Shown one piece after another: positions 1-8,355 of a DNA stretch of 64,000 nucleotides. Source of the stretch: JAJRTE01 sp964418585 (GTDB lineage Bacteria > Myxococcota_A > UBA796 > JAJRTE01); the NCBI GenBank assembly GCA_964418585.1, contig CAYQMG010000147.1, forward strand, positions 1 through 64,000. Direction: 5' to 3'. Every line of letters starts with the position of its first letter. Position 1 is the first letter of the stretch. The position numbers were made by a program, and so were the translations under genes. The notes under the pieces are model-generated. The model was not told where the DNA came from. It made no database searches and saw only the letters and a list, made by a program, of their open reading frames with translations.

Positions 1-336
1 CTCCACCTGGTCCGCCGGGTAGACTTCTGGAGTATCGATACCGATCAGGCGTACTCGTTCCTGGTCCCCGGTATCGGTGTAGGAAGACAGAGCCAGGGTG
101 TCCCCGTCCACGGCGTACCGCACATGGACCATTCTTCCGTCCGAGCAGGTCGGGTCGGCGAGCGGTCCCCAGGCGGGAGGGGTTGGCAGTGCAACCGGAG
201 TGTCGGCAGGAGAGGTTTCCCCCGGCCCGGGAGTTTCCACCCCCTGGGGCGCCGCCATGTCGCACCCGGCTGCACCGCAGAGCATGCAGGCAGTCCACCA
301 GGCCACTCGCGCGGTCATGGGAGCCCGACCATCCAT
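1..336 (-). CDS. Thermonuclease-like (SNase-fold) lipoprotein, 3' part cut off
   Basis: The gene runs off the left edge; 112 codons are visible. It starts at an ATG preceded by GGAGAG four bases upstream. The N-terminus is a lipoprotein signal peptide with a Cys in LCGAAGC at about residue 24, then a Pro/Gly/Thr-rich linker of about 35 residues. The last visible part has VDGDT followed by VRLIGIDTPEV, the hallmark start of the staphylococcal nuclease (thermonuclease) domain, in which the Asp of VDGDT binds calcium. The product is therefore probably an envelope-anchored nuclease. The catalytic Arg and Glu residues further on lie outside the window, so activity cannot be judged. Confidence 0.82.
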   Translation of the reverse strand, partial: MDGRAPMTARVAWWTACMLCGAAGCDMAAPQGVETPGPGETSPADTPVALPTPPAWGPLADPTCSDGRMVHVRYAVDGDTLALSSYTDTGDQERVRLIGIDTPEVYPADQVE

Positions 337-590
337 TCCAGCTCTCCTCCTGTCCTCAAACCAGCGGGTTCAGCATGACGCCCCCGAGTGGATGTGTCAA
401 TAGACTCGTATCCCGTCCCAGGCCCAATTCGTTCTCGAAACTGATTCGGCGGCAGGCCTGCTGCGGGCCGGCCATTCGTGCACGCCACCGAGAACCGGTG
501 CGACCTGTTTCCCGTCCGGCCGCAAGGAGACCGGTATCCACCGAGCACCTGTCTCAAGGGGAGCGCCCCAAGGGGTGATACGGATTCCGG

Positions 591-2138
591 CTACTGGGTA
601 ATCATTCGTGAAAGCGACCCATATTCCCGAATCTTGAACAGGCTCAGTTCGCCTTTCAATCCCCATTCCAGCGCAATCCGCGCCATCTGCACCAGGTTGG
701 CCGCCTGGCTGATCCGCAACAACAGGTGGGGGTTTTCCCGGAAGAACTCGGAGTCATGACAGGCCCAGATGAACGAACGCGGGACGAAGCGTTTGGTGAG
801 CAGGACGAACAGGGCGAGATAGAACGTGTCTTCCTTGCTCCGGGGGTAGTCCAGGCTGACCCTGAACTGTCGGAAGCTCTTGGTGGCATGTCCTTCGATG
901 TCTTCTTCGGTACAAATGCCCCTGGCGATGAAATCCTCCGACACGCCGCTGCGTGGGAACAGGGTGAGCGAATAGAGAAACAGACGGAAAGGGCCCGGCA
1001 GATCCATGAGGAACCGGAACAAGGTGTCCTTGTCCCGGCGCGTCGCCACTGGATCGTCGATGATGATGTCGTAGGTCACATCTATGCCCAACCGCTGATT
1101 GAGCCGGGCGAACCGCACCACCTGGTCGTTGGAGGAGGTTCGGCCGAACACCTCCACGGCCTCGTCCTCGCTGGCCGTCTGTATCCCTATCTGCACGTGG
1201 CTCAATCCCGCCTTTTTCAGCCGGATCAGGGTGGACTCGCGAACCGCCTGGGGGGTGAGGAGGATGAAGAACGGGAGACCGACCTCCCGGGGATACCGGC
1301 GACAGAACTCCTCCAACCAGCGCTCGGGAAAGAGGAACGTATCGTCGTCGAACTTGATCCGGGTCAAGTTGCGCATGACCTTGCGCGCCTCGCGGATCTC
1401 CTCCAACACGTTGCCCACGGACCGGATTCGGTGGTAGTTGCCCGTGGCCCCGTACACCTCGGCCAGGGAGGAATTGTAACAGTAAGCGCACCGATAGGGA
1501 CATCCTCGAGAAGCATGGATACGAAGCTCACGATTGTCCAGTTCCGGGTCGTGCTGCTCGATCCGATCCCTGTCGATGATGAACTTGTCCTTTCCCCCCA
1601 TGTCGCGAAACGGCAGGCTGTCGAGCGAATCATGCAGGGGGCGCACCGGGTTTCTGAACCAGGTTCCATCCGGACGCCGTCCCCAAAGGTTGGGAATGCC
1701 ATCGATCCGTTCTCCCGACTCCAGGGCATTCATGAGGTCGAGCATGGGGAACTCCCCTTCACCCACGCACAGGACGTCGGCGTGAGGGAGGCACGCCTCG
1801 GGAACCAGTGTGACGTGGAGTCCCCCCCACAGGATGAGCGCGTCAGGCAAGGCCTTGCGCACGATCCCGGAAACCCGAATCGCGATTTTCCAGTAAGGTG
1901 AGCCGAAGGAAAATCCCACCACGTCGTACTTCCCTTCCGCCATCTTCCGGGCAAGCAGGTCACATTCCCTTTCGCTCGGCTCCTCCACCCGGTTGTTCCG
2001 CCAGTGTTTGAAAAAGACGAGATCGACCGGCCAGCCGTGAGACTTGAGCATGGAGGAAAGGTGGCGGACGCCGCTGTTCTCCACCGCGTACAGGGCCACG
2101 ATGGCCACCTTGAGCTTCCGTCGTGGTTGTGTGGACAT
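591..2138 (-). CDS. B12-binding domain radical SAM protein
   Basis: The protein has 515 residues. The N-terminal 140 residues look like a cobalamin-binding Rossmann domain with GGLHVT (about 105-110) and GEGE (126-129). The radical SAM core carries CPYRCAYC at 213-220, the CX3CX2C ligand set of the SAM-bound 4Fe-4S cluster. I chose the ATG at 2138 because AAGGAG sits five bases upstream; longer in-frame starts have no such site and would enter the preceding gene. It lies 29 bp after the cytidylyltransferase gene and is probably the last gene of the kinase-led operon. Members of this family methylate or rearrange varied substrates, often in secondary metabolite or lipid pathways; the substrate cannot be read from sequence. 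Confidence 0.88.
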   Translation of the reverse strand: MSTQPRRKLKVAIVALYAVENSGVRHLSSMLKSHGWPVDLVFFKHWRNNRVEEPSERECDLLARKMAEGKYDVVGFSFGSPYWKIAIRVSGIVRKALPDALILWGGLHVTLVPEACLPHADVLCVGEGEFPMLDLMNALESGERIDGIPNLWGRRPDGTWFRNPVRPLHDSLDSLPFRDMGGKDKFIIDRDRIEQHDPELDNRELRIHASRGCPYRCAYCYNSSLAEVYGATGNYHRIRSVGNVLEEIREARKVMRNLTRIKFDDDTFLFPERWLEEFCRRYPREVGLPFFILLTPQAVRESTLIRLKKAGLSHVQIGIQTASEDEAVEVFGRTSSNDQVVRFARLNQRLGIDVTYDIIIDDPVATRRDKDTLFRFLMDLPGPFRLFLYSLTLFPRSGVSEDFIARGICTEEDIEGHATKSFRQFRVSLDYPRSKEDTFYLALFVLLTKRFVPRSFIWACHDSEFFRENPHLLLRISQAANLVQMARIALEWGLKGELSLFKIREYGSLSRMITQ

Positions 2139-2167
2139 GGTCGCTCCTTCCCGGGGTGTGCACCCGG

Positions 2168-2986
2168 TCACGCCGAGGATGGCTCGTTCCCGGCCTGCTT
2201 TTTCTGTTGCTCCCACAAAGCCCATGGCCTGTCGTGGTCCGCCCACATCTGGTTGAGGTGCAGGTAGTCCCGATAGGTGTCCATGCTCTGCCAGTACCCC
2301 TTGTGAAGATACACCATCAGTTCACCGCTGGCCGCAAGGTCCTCCAACGGCGCCTTTTCCAGAACACAGGCGGGATCGTCCTCGAGCAGGTCCAGAAACG
2401 CGCGCTTGAACACGAAGAAGCCGCCACAGACGTAGCGAGCGGTCTCTCGAGGTTTTTCGGAAAAGGCGACCACGCGGGAGCCATCGATGGTCAGTTCTCC
2501 GAAGCGGGACGGGGCCAGAACGCCGGAGAGGGTACCCAGCCGGCCGTGCTGTTGATGAAAGGCGACCAGGCGGTCGATGGGGATGTCCGAGAGGCCGTCC
2601 CCGTAGGTCATCATGAAGTCGTCGGTGTCGATGTAGCGAGCCACCCGCTTCAGCCTGCACCCGGTCATGGCGTCCTGGCCTGTTTCGACGATGGTGACCC
2701 GCCATGCCTCATCCGGGAGGTCCCGGGCATGGACCCGGATATCCCCGGTCCCGAGATCGATGGTGAAATCGTTGTTCCGATACTTGTAGTTCAGGAAGTA
2801 ATCCCGAATCATGTCGCCCCGGTACCCGACGGCAAGGATGAAGTCCTGGTATCCGAAGCAGGCATAGTACTTCATGATGTGCCACAGGATGGGACGGCCT
2901 GCGATCTCCACCATGGGTTTTGGTCGAAACTCGGTTTCTTCTCTCAATCTCGTGCCGCGTCCACCACAAAGAATCACCGTCTGCAC
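2168..2986 (-). CDS. rfbF: Glucose-1-phosphate cytidylyltransferase
   Basis: The product makes CDP-glucose from CTP and glucose 1-phosphate, the entry step to CDP-linked 3,6-dideoxyhexoses. The 272-residue protein begins with the nucleotidyltransferase signature LCGGRGTRL followed by RPKPMVEI, and contains YGDGLSDI (metal-binding Asp) and the family's C-terminal GYWQSMDTYRDY. The start is most likely the GTG at 2986, which has GGAGGG six bases upstream and yields the canonical start MQTVILCGG; an ATG seven codons earlier lacks a site. No CDP-glucose 4,6-dehydratase is visible here, so the sugar's fate is unknown. It lies 34 bp behind the DUF434 gene. Confidence 0.9.
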   Translation of the reverse strand: MQTVILCGGRGTRLREETEFRPKPMVEIAGRPILWHIMKYYACFGYQDFILAVGYRGDMIRDYFLNYKYRNNDFTIDLGTGDIRVHARDLPDEAWRVTIVETGQDAMTGCRLKRVARYIDTDDFMMTYGDGLSDIPIDRLVAFHQQHGRLGTLSGVLAPSRFGELTIDGSRVVAFSEKPRETARYVCGGFFVFKRAFLDLLEDDPACVLEKAPLEDLAASGELMVYLHKGYWQSMDTYRDYLHLNQMWADHDRPWALWEQQKKQAGNEPSSA

Positions 2987-3020
2987 GTCATGCCCTCCGC
3001 AACGCACACCACCGCACCGG

Positions 3021-3734
3021 CTACGAAACGGCGAGGTCGATCACCCACCCCTGGCGCGCCGGGTCACCCGCCAGGAGCGCAACAAGGTTCAACCACCGGC
3101 CGCATCCATCCAACACCGCGGAGTCGCTGGTAACCACAATGGCCTGGGTTGCCAGGAGGACCCGATCCGCGCTGTCGTGCAACTCGGTCGACCAGGACCA
3201 GCCCCGCTCGTCGGCGACCCGAAGCAGGAGTCGGCTCAGGCGTCCGCTGTTGGACACGGGCCGGTCCAGCATCCAGGTCACCGGACCGCAGCCCAGGGAC
3301 GCCAACGTGGCGCCAATCAACTCGACGGCCCGCGTCGTCTCGCTGACCGGTCGGTACGTCCCATGCACACTTCCAAGGTCACGATAGGATCCATCCCGGC
3401 ACCGGTACACCAGGGCACCGCCAAGCAGAGACTCGACAGTGATGAGGAGATTGAACCCATCGATCGCAATGGCCTGCTCCAACACCTGGTCCGGCATGCA
3501 GCAACGCTGCGCCCGACTGTCCCGCGCCGCGTCTGAACACGCTGCTCGCCGCACCACCAGGCGCTGACGCCGACGAAGCTGGTAGTGGTCCCCGACCAGC
3601 TTCAGAGCCGACTCCACCGGATATCCTCGAGTCAAGAGCACCGAGAGGTCGGACACGGCCCGACGGATCAGCGGCAACCGATCCGAAGAGAACAGGCGGG
3701 CATCGTTGGGCCACAGGGCACGGTGCTCAGGCAT
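3021..3734 (-). CDS. DUF434/DUF5616-type protein with PIN/NYN-like acidic motifs
   Basis: The protein has 237 residues. Residues 20-60 match my memory of the DUF434 pattern (RRAVSDLSVLLTRGYP, then SALKLVGDHYQLRRRQR). The rest resembles DUF5616, whose function is not established. I see four spaced acidic positions as in PIN/NYN ribonucleases: D92 in AIDGFN, D157 in MLDRPVSNSG, D187/D190 in HDSADRVL, and D204 in VVTSDSAVLD. A nuclease or RNA-binding role is therefore an inference. The ATG at 3734 follows the kinase stop by only four bases, so the two genes are probably translationally coupled. Confidence 0.78.
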   Translation of the reverse strand: MPEHRALWPNDARLFSSDRLPLIRRAVSDLSVLLTRGYPVESALKLVGDHYQLRRRQRLVVRRAACSDAARDSRAQRCCMPDQVLEQAIAIDGFNLLITVESLLGGALVYRCRDGSYRDLGSVHGTYRPVSETTRAVELIGATLASLGCGPVTWMLDRPVSNSGRLSRLLLRVADERGWSWSTELHDSADRVLLATQAIVVTSDSAVLDGCGRWLNLVALLAGDPARQGWVIDLAVS

Positions 3735-3738
3735 GCGA

Positions 3739-5685
3739 TCACTTTGCCGACTCGCCGGGAGTCTGGTTCCCCCCGGCAGGGTCGTCCCCCCCGGGTTCTT
3801 CCCGACCCGGCACGGTGGAACGACCGGGCTTGAGTTCGAGGGTGATGGCTCGACGCTCGGAACTGTCCACGACCAGCGTCTCCTTGCGCGTCTCGAACCC
3901 GTCCAGCACAAACATCAGCTCATACCTGTTCCCGGGAGGCAACTCGAGACGGCACGGGGTCTTCCACCCGGTCTTGTAGCCTCCCATGTAGACCGTCGCA
4001 CCCGGTGGAACCGTGTTCACCTCCACCACACTCGCCTTGCGCGCCAGGTGGACCGGAAGACGCTGGCGAACCCTGCCCTTCACCACGATGGTGTGAGTGA
4101 AGTCCTGATATCCATCCTTGCTGACCCTGACCACCACCGCTTTGCCCGATTTCAGGCCCGTCTCAACCACCGGGCTCCCCTCACCCACCTTCACCCCATC
4201 GAAGTAGACCACCGCATCCGGAGGATCCACTTCCACCACGATGGAACCGGTGCGACCACTCCACACCCAGACACCGGCGACAACCGCCGCCAACAACGCG
4301 GACACGACCCCAACCAGCAACCCGGGCCGGCGCCCAAAACGCGCATGCTGTACGGTCGGACTCGATGAGACCGCCACACCAGTTTCCTTCGGCGCCGCCT
4401 CCGACCCTTCCTCAACATCCCCCGACCCTTCCTCCGCCGGCTCGGACGCCCCTTCCAACACCCCCGACCCGGCCACGGACGGCTGCGACGCCATCAGCAC
4501 CGTCTTCTGATCGTCCCCGGCCACGGCTCCACCCCCCCCTCCCACCTCGGACCCCGAAATCGGCAGCGGGTCCTTCACGTCCGACAGACCGGCTGCCAGA
4601 TCCGAGAGACTCCGCTGGATCCGAGCCGGGTCCCCGGCAACAACAGGAGCCGTCTCCCCATCTCCGGCATTCGCCTCATCCCCAGGCCTGACCGATTTCC
4701 CGGACTTCCCGCCCCCAGACTTCCCAACCTTCGCCCGCCGGCCCTGGTAGACCATGTCCACAAAACGCGATAGATCAAACGCCTGAAACGCCTCCGCCAG
4801 TTGAAACTTTATCCGCGTCAGATCCGCCTCGAACTCACTCGCCCACTGATACCGCTTCTGCCGATCCCGCGCCAAGGCCTTCAAGATGGCACGCTCCAGC
4901 GATTCCGGAACATCCGGCCGCTTCTCCCGGATCGACGGAATCACCGCCTCCTGCACCTTCCGCAAGGTGACAAAGTCATTGTCTCCCTCGAACAAACGCT
5001 CCAGCGTGCACATCTCGAACATCACGATACCAATCGAAAAAATGTCCGAAACATGCGTCAGCTTCAGTCCCGTCGCCTGCTCCGGCGACATGTAAGGAAC
5101 CTTGCCCTTGATCATCCCCGCCTGCGTCAGGTGGGTGTTCATCGACGCCTTGGCAATGCCAAAGTCCGTGATCTTGACCACACCCTTGCGCGACACCAGG
5201 ATGTTGTGCGGTGTCAAATCCCGGTGAATGATCCCAAGCGGCTCCCCTTCGTCGTCCGTCTCACGGTGCGCATAGTCGATACCACGGCAGATCTGAATCC
5301 CTATCTCGATGATCGCCGTCAACGGTATCTGAAGCTTCAACGACTTGTGGTAGGTCATGATCTCGGCAAGATTGACCCCGTCCACATACTCCATCGACAG
5401 GTAGTAGCAGTCGTCAATCTTGCCAAACTCAAATGTCTGGACAATGTTCGGATGCGAAAAACGGCTCACCAACCGGGCCTCGTCCTTGAACATCTCGACA
5501 AAGCCCTCGTTCCGCGAATGGTGGGGTAGAATCCGCTTGATCGCAAGCTTGCGCTCGAATCCCTCAATACCTTCCAGCTTCGCCAGGAATACCTCGGCCA
5601 TCCCGCCGGCACCCAGCGACTCGACCAGCCGATACCGTCCAAACACTTGAGATTGTGGCTCCACGACCTTCCCACGCGGCCCCAC
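3739..5685 (-). CDS. Membrane Ser/Thr protein kinase with two PEGA domains
   Basis: From the GTG at 5685 the protein has 648 residues. The kinase domain has GAGGMAEV, catalytic Lys about 50, HRDLTPHN about 154-161 and DFG about 174-176. The lysine usual in HRDxKxxN is Thr, a variation I associate with myxobacterial kinases (often HRDxSPxN). A Gly/Ser/Glu-rich linker leads to one membrane helix (about 455-475), followed by two PEGA repeats (IVVEVDPPDAVVYFDG and VVEVNTVPPGATVYMGG), so the sensor half faces the periplasm. An upstream ATG at 5775 overlaps a convincing -10 element (see the promoter at 5774-5802); the GTG at 5685 has GAGG five bases upstream and is preferred. A GTG at 5664 is also possible. 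Confidence 0.9.
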   Translation of the reverse strand: MGPRGKVVEPQSQVFGRYRLVESLGAGGMAEVFLAKLEGIEGFERKLAIKRILPHHSRNEGFVEMFKDEARLVSRFSHPNIVQTFEFGKIDDCYYLSMEYVDGVNLAEIMTYHKSLKLQIPLTAIIEIGIQICRGIDYAHRETDDEGEPLGIIHRDLTPHNILVSRKGVVKITDFGIAKASMNTHLTQAGMIKGKVPYMSPEQATGLKLTHVSDIFSIGIVMFEMCTLERLFEGDNDFVTLRKVQEAVIPSIREKRPDVPESLERAILKALARDRQKRYQWASEFEADLTRIKFQLAEAFQAFDLSRFVDMVYQGRRAKVGKSGGGKSGKSVRPGDEANAGDGETAPVVAGDPARIQRSLSDLAAGLSDVKDPLPISGSEVGGGGGAVAGDDQKTVLMASQPSVAGSGVLEGASEPAEEGSGDVEEGSEAAPKETGVAVSSSPTVQHARFGRRPGLLVGVVSALLAAVVAGVWVWSGRTGSIVVEVDPPDAVVYFDGVKVGEGSPVVETGLKSGKAVVVRVSKDGYQDFTHTIVVKGRVRQRLPVHLARKASVVEVNTVPPGATVYMGGYKTGWKTPCRLELPPGNRYELMFVLDGFETRKETLVVDSSERRAITLELKPGRSTVPGREEPGGDDPAGGNQTPGESAK

Positions 5686-6106
5686 GACGACCTCACAGAT
5701 AACGACTTCGCACCGTCCCAGAACCCGACGGCGGGGGCTTACTCGGCCGGATCGCAAGACATGACAATCCATCATGCTAGTTCATGGTGCCGAGGGGGTC
5801 AAGATTTTCCTTCCTTTTGCAATCCATGTGGGACATTGTCTGACCATCTGTTCCATTTCGGTCCCTTTCTGAGCCGCCGGTGCCCTACCGTTCAGAGCAC
5901 CGCGCGGACCGGACCGGGGGCCGAACGACGCGCGCAGGGTGATTCGATCGGCATGGAACGGTTGGAGGATACTGGAAATCGGGCTACACTCGTTCCAGGA
6001 TGGAGAGCCGAACGGCCGAGCGCGGGGAAGACGAGGCCACGCGATGGTCATGGGATGGAGCATGAAGGTTTCGAGGGTGGGGGAGCGAGTTTCCGGGAGC
6101 ACATGG
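5686..6106. other. Divergent intergenic region between kinase and MopE lipoprotein
   Basis: This 421-bp stretch separates two divergent genes. It holds the minus-strand promoter at 5774-5802 and, on the plus strand, a weaker candidate TTGGAG (5962-5967), 17 bp, TACACT (5985-5990) that could serve the lipoprotein gene. I find no convincing open reading frame, RNA gene or repeat in it. Confidence 0.45.
5774..5802 (-). promoter_or_regulatory. Sigma-70-like promoter for the kinase operon
   Basis: On the minus strand TTGACC (5797-5802) and TAGCAT (5774-5779) are separated by 17 bp. The match is 5/6 and 4/6 to consensus. Transcription would begin near 5767, downstream of the ATG at 5775, which argues for a later translation start of the kinase. 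Confidence 0.5.
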
Positions 6107-8326
6107 ATGAAGGAGCGCAAGGTGGAGGACTGCAGGAGGCGTCGCCTTTCAGGAGGCCTGTTTCTGGCGGTGGTCCTTCCGGTGCTTGCCTCTTGCGAGG
6201 GGAGTGAGGCAGGGGGGGTGAGCGGGGCAGCGAACCGGGCGCCGGTTGTGGTTCGTGTCGAAGTGAGGCCGTCGAGTGTTGCACTTCCCGGGGATCGCCT
6301 GGAGTTGGCGGTGGAGGTGAGCGATCCGGAAGGGGACGCGGTGACGGTTGCGTGGTCTGCGGCTGCTGGGATGTTCGACGATGTGCACGCATTGACGACG
6401 GGGTACCTGGTGCCGGATCATCTGGGTCCGCTGGATCTCACTCTCCAGATGATGGATTCGGCCGGCAACTCGAGCACGTTCACCTTGCCCATCGTGGTGG
6501 GCTATGAGGAAGAACCGGATGCGGACCGGGATGGGCTGACGTGGGCGCAAGGGGACTGCAACGATCTGGATCCAGCGGTTTCTCCAACGGAGGCCGAGGT
6601 TCCCGACGGAATCGACAACGACTGTGACGGACTGGTGGACGAGGGCTCGAGGGTATCGGACGACGATGGGGACGGTCAATCCGAGCTGGCCGGGGACTGC
6701 GACGACGAAGACCCGACGGTCTACCTGGGGGCGCAGGAAGGGGAGGTCCGGGACGGGGTTCTGGTGGGCGATGGAATCGACAACGATTGCGACGGCGTGG
6801 TCGATGAGGGAACCGATTCGGTGGACGACGACGGGGACGGTTACACGGACCTGGAAGGGGACTGCCTGGACACGAGTGCGAGTATTCATCCGGGAGCCGA
6901 GGAGGTTGCCGACGGACTGGACAACGATTGTGACGGGTTCACGGACGAGGGGACGGTCCTGTCGGACGACGACGGGGACGGTTTCTCCGAGGTGGAGGGG
7001 GATTGCGCGGACACGGACGCGACCGTCTATCCCGGTGCTTTGGAGTTGGAGGACGGTCTGGACAACGACTGCAACGGGGTGGTGGACGACCATGCGTCGT
7101 GGACAGACGACGACGGAGATGGATTCTCCGAAGCGGAGGGGGATTGCGACGACACGCGGTCCACGGTGTACCCTGGAGCCACGGAGACGGTAGACGGTCT
7201 GGACAACGACTGCGACCAGATCATCGACGAAGACACTGTGGCGGGGGACGACGATCTGGACGGGTATTCGGAGACGCAAGGGGACTGTGACGACGGTCGA
7301 GCCGATGTGTACCCGGGGGCGCCTGAACTGGAGGATGGTGTCGACAACGATTGCAACGGATTCGTCGACGAGGGCACGGCCGGTTTCGACGATGACGGGG
7401 ACGGCTATTCCGAGGAGGAGGGGGATTGTGACGATGGCGATCCCCTGGTGTCGCCCGGGGTTATGGAACACGTGGACGGTCTGGACAACGACTGTGACGG
7501 GGAAGTGGACGAAGGCACCCAGGTGTACGATGACGACGGCGATGGCTTCTCCGAGGTGGCAGGGGACTGCGACGACAGCCGGCCGGACGTGTACCCCGGG
7601 GCGGAGGAGCAGAACGACGGAGTGGACAACGACTGCGATGGGGTAGGGGACCCGAACAGTGCGCCGGTGGCGGTTGCCGAGGTGACCATCCCCGAGACCG
7701 TATGCCAGGAAATCGAACTCGATGGCGAGGGGAGCTACGATCCGGATGACGACCCGATCGCGGAATATCGCTGGTACGTCATATCCAGGCCGGACGGCAG
7801 CCTGGCCGGGGACAACTGGATCGAGGACGCCCACTCGGCTCTCGCGCGCTACGTGACCGATCTCCCGGGCGATTACACCATTGGACTCCTGGTGAGCGAC
7901 GGGGTGAGCACGAGCGACGTGGCCACCGTGTCGTTTTCAGTGGCCGACCGGGTGTTCAATACCGACCCGGTGGCTGAGGCAGGGGACGACCAGGAAGTGG
8001 AAGCGACCACCCACTGCGCCTACTCGGGCGACGACTGGATCTGCCCCCCGTGCAACTCCCTCCAGGTCGCTCTCGACGGAAGTGGGAGCGTCGACCCGGA
8101 TGGAGACCGGCTCTTCTTCGACTGGACCATCTCCAGTTCCACCGCACCCGGCGCCGTGCTCGAGGGAAGCCTGGGTGTGTCCCCTGTCCTCGAGATTCCA
8201 GCTCCTCCGGCCGAACATGGTCGGACCAACACGTATGCGGTGCTCATCAAGCTGGAGGTGACCGACTGTCAGGGTGAGCGGGACGTGGACTCCTTGGTCG
8301 TGACCTACGCCTGCACAGGGCTCTGA
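6107..8326 (+). CDS. MopE-repeat lipoprotein with PKD-like domains
   Basis: The 739-residue product begins with an Arg-rich n-region and a hydrophobic core ending in the lipobox LASC, placing Cys at residue 30. Start at 6107 is favoured by GGGAG seven bases upstream. Residues about 45-135 look like an Ig-like domain (VVVRVEVRPSSVALPGDRLEL). Residues about 138-520 are eight tandem 'putative metal-binding' repeats of the MopE type: a DDDGDG calcium-loop core, GDCDD, YPGA and DGxDNDCDG. The C-terminal 220 residues contain two PKD/Ig-like units (SYDPDDDPIAEYRWYV; GSVDPDGDRLFFDW). It is probably a calcium-stabilised surface or periplasmic structural protein; MopE itself binds copper, but no such role can be assigned here. 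Confidence 0.88.
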   Translation: MKERKVEDCRRRRLSGGLFLAVVLPVLASCEGSEAGGVSGAANRAPVVVRVEVRPSSVALPGDRLELAVEVSDPEGDAVTVAWSAAAGMFDDVHALTTGYLVPDHLGPLDLTLQMMDSAGNSSTFTLPIVVGYEEEPDADRDGLTWAQGDCNDLDPAVSPTEAEVPDGIDNDCDGLVDEGSRVSDDDGDGQSELAGDCDDEDPTVYLGAQEGEVRDGVLVGDGIDNDCDGVVDEGTDSVDDDGDGYTDLEGDCLDTSASIHPGAEEVADGLDNDCDGFTDEGTVLSDDDGDGFSEVEGDCADTDATVYPGALELEDGLDNDCNGVVDDHASWTDDDGDGFSEAEGDCDDTRSTVYPGATETVDGLDNDCDQIIDEDTVAGDDDLDGYSETQGDCDDGRADVYPGAPELEDGVDNDCNGFVDEGTAGFDDDGDGYSEEEGDCDDGDPLVSPGVMEHVDGLDNDCDGEVDEGTQVYDDDGDGFSEVAGDCDDSRPDVYPGAEEQNDGVDNDCDGVGDPNSAPVAVAEVTIPETVCQEIELDGEGSYDPDDDPIAEYRWYVISRPDGSLAGDNWIEDAHSALARYVTDLPGDYTIGLLVSDGVSTSDVATVSFSVADRVFNTDPVAEAGDDQEVEATTHCAYSGDDWICPPCNSLQVALDGSGSVDPDGDRLFFDWTISSSTAPGAVLEGSLGVSPVLEIPAPPAEHGRTNTYAVLIKLEVTDCQGERDVDSLVVTYACTGL
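6518..7660 (+). repeat. Eight in-frame tandem repeats (~130-150 bp unit) in the MopE-type gene
   Basis: Each unit encodes about 43-55 residues starting with Asp-x-Asp-x-Asp-Gly and ending with Asn-Asp-Cys-Asp/Asn-(Gly)-x-x-Asp. Recurring DNA words include gacgacggggacgg and ctggacaacgactg. All eight units keep both cysteines (GDC and NDC). The second unit is longer by about ten residues. The repeats diverge enough that recent amplification is unlikely. Confidence 0.85.
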
Positions 8327-8355
8327 GGGAAAGAGCAAGGAGCAGCTCGAGATCG

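Noticed and set aside
726..1901. A 391-codon plus-strand frame opposite the radical SAM gene.
   Set aside because: It has no recognisable motif and lies antisense to a gene with the intact CX3CX2C motif and ribosome-binding site.
5775..5775. ATG start for the PEGA kinase.
   Set aside because: It overlaps the -10 element of the best promoter; a GTG further in has a ribosome-binding site.
6518..7660. CRISPR-like periodicity.
   Set aside because: The units are coding, of variable length and diverged, without constant repeats and unique spacers.
6149..7834. Long minus-strand open frame opposite the MopE repeats.
   Set aside because: Its translation is Val/Ile/His-rich repetition that merely reflects the coding repeats on the plus strand.
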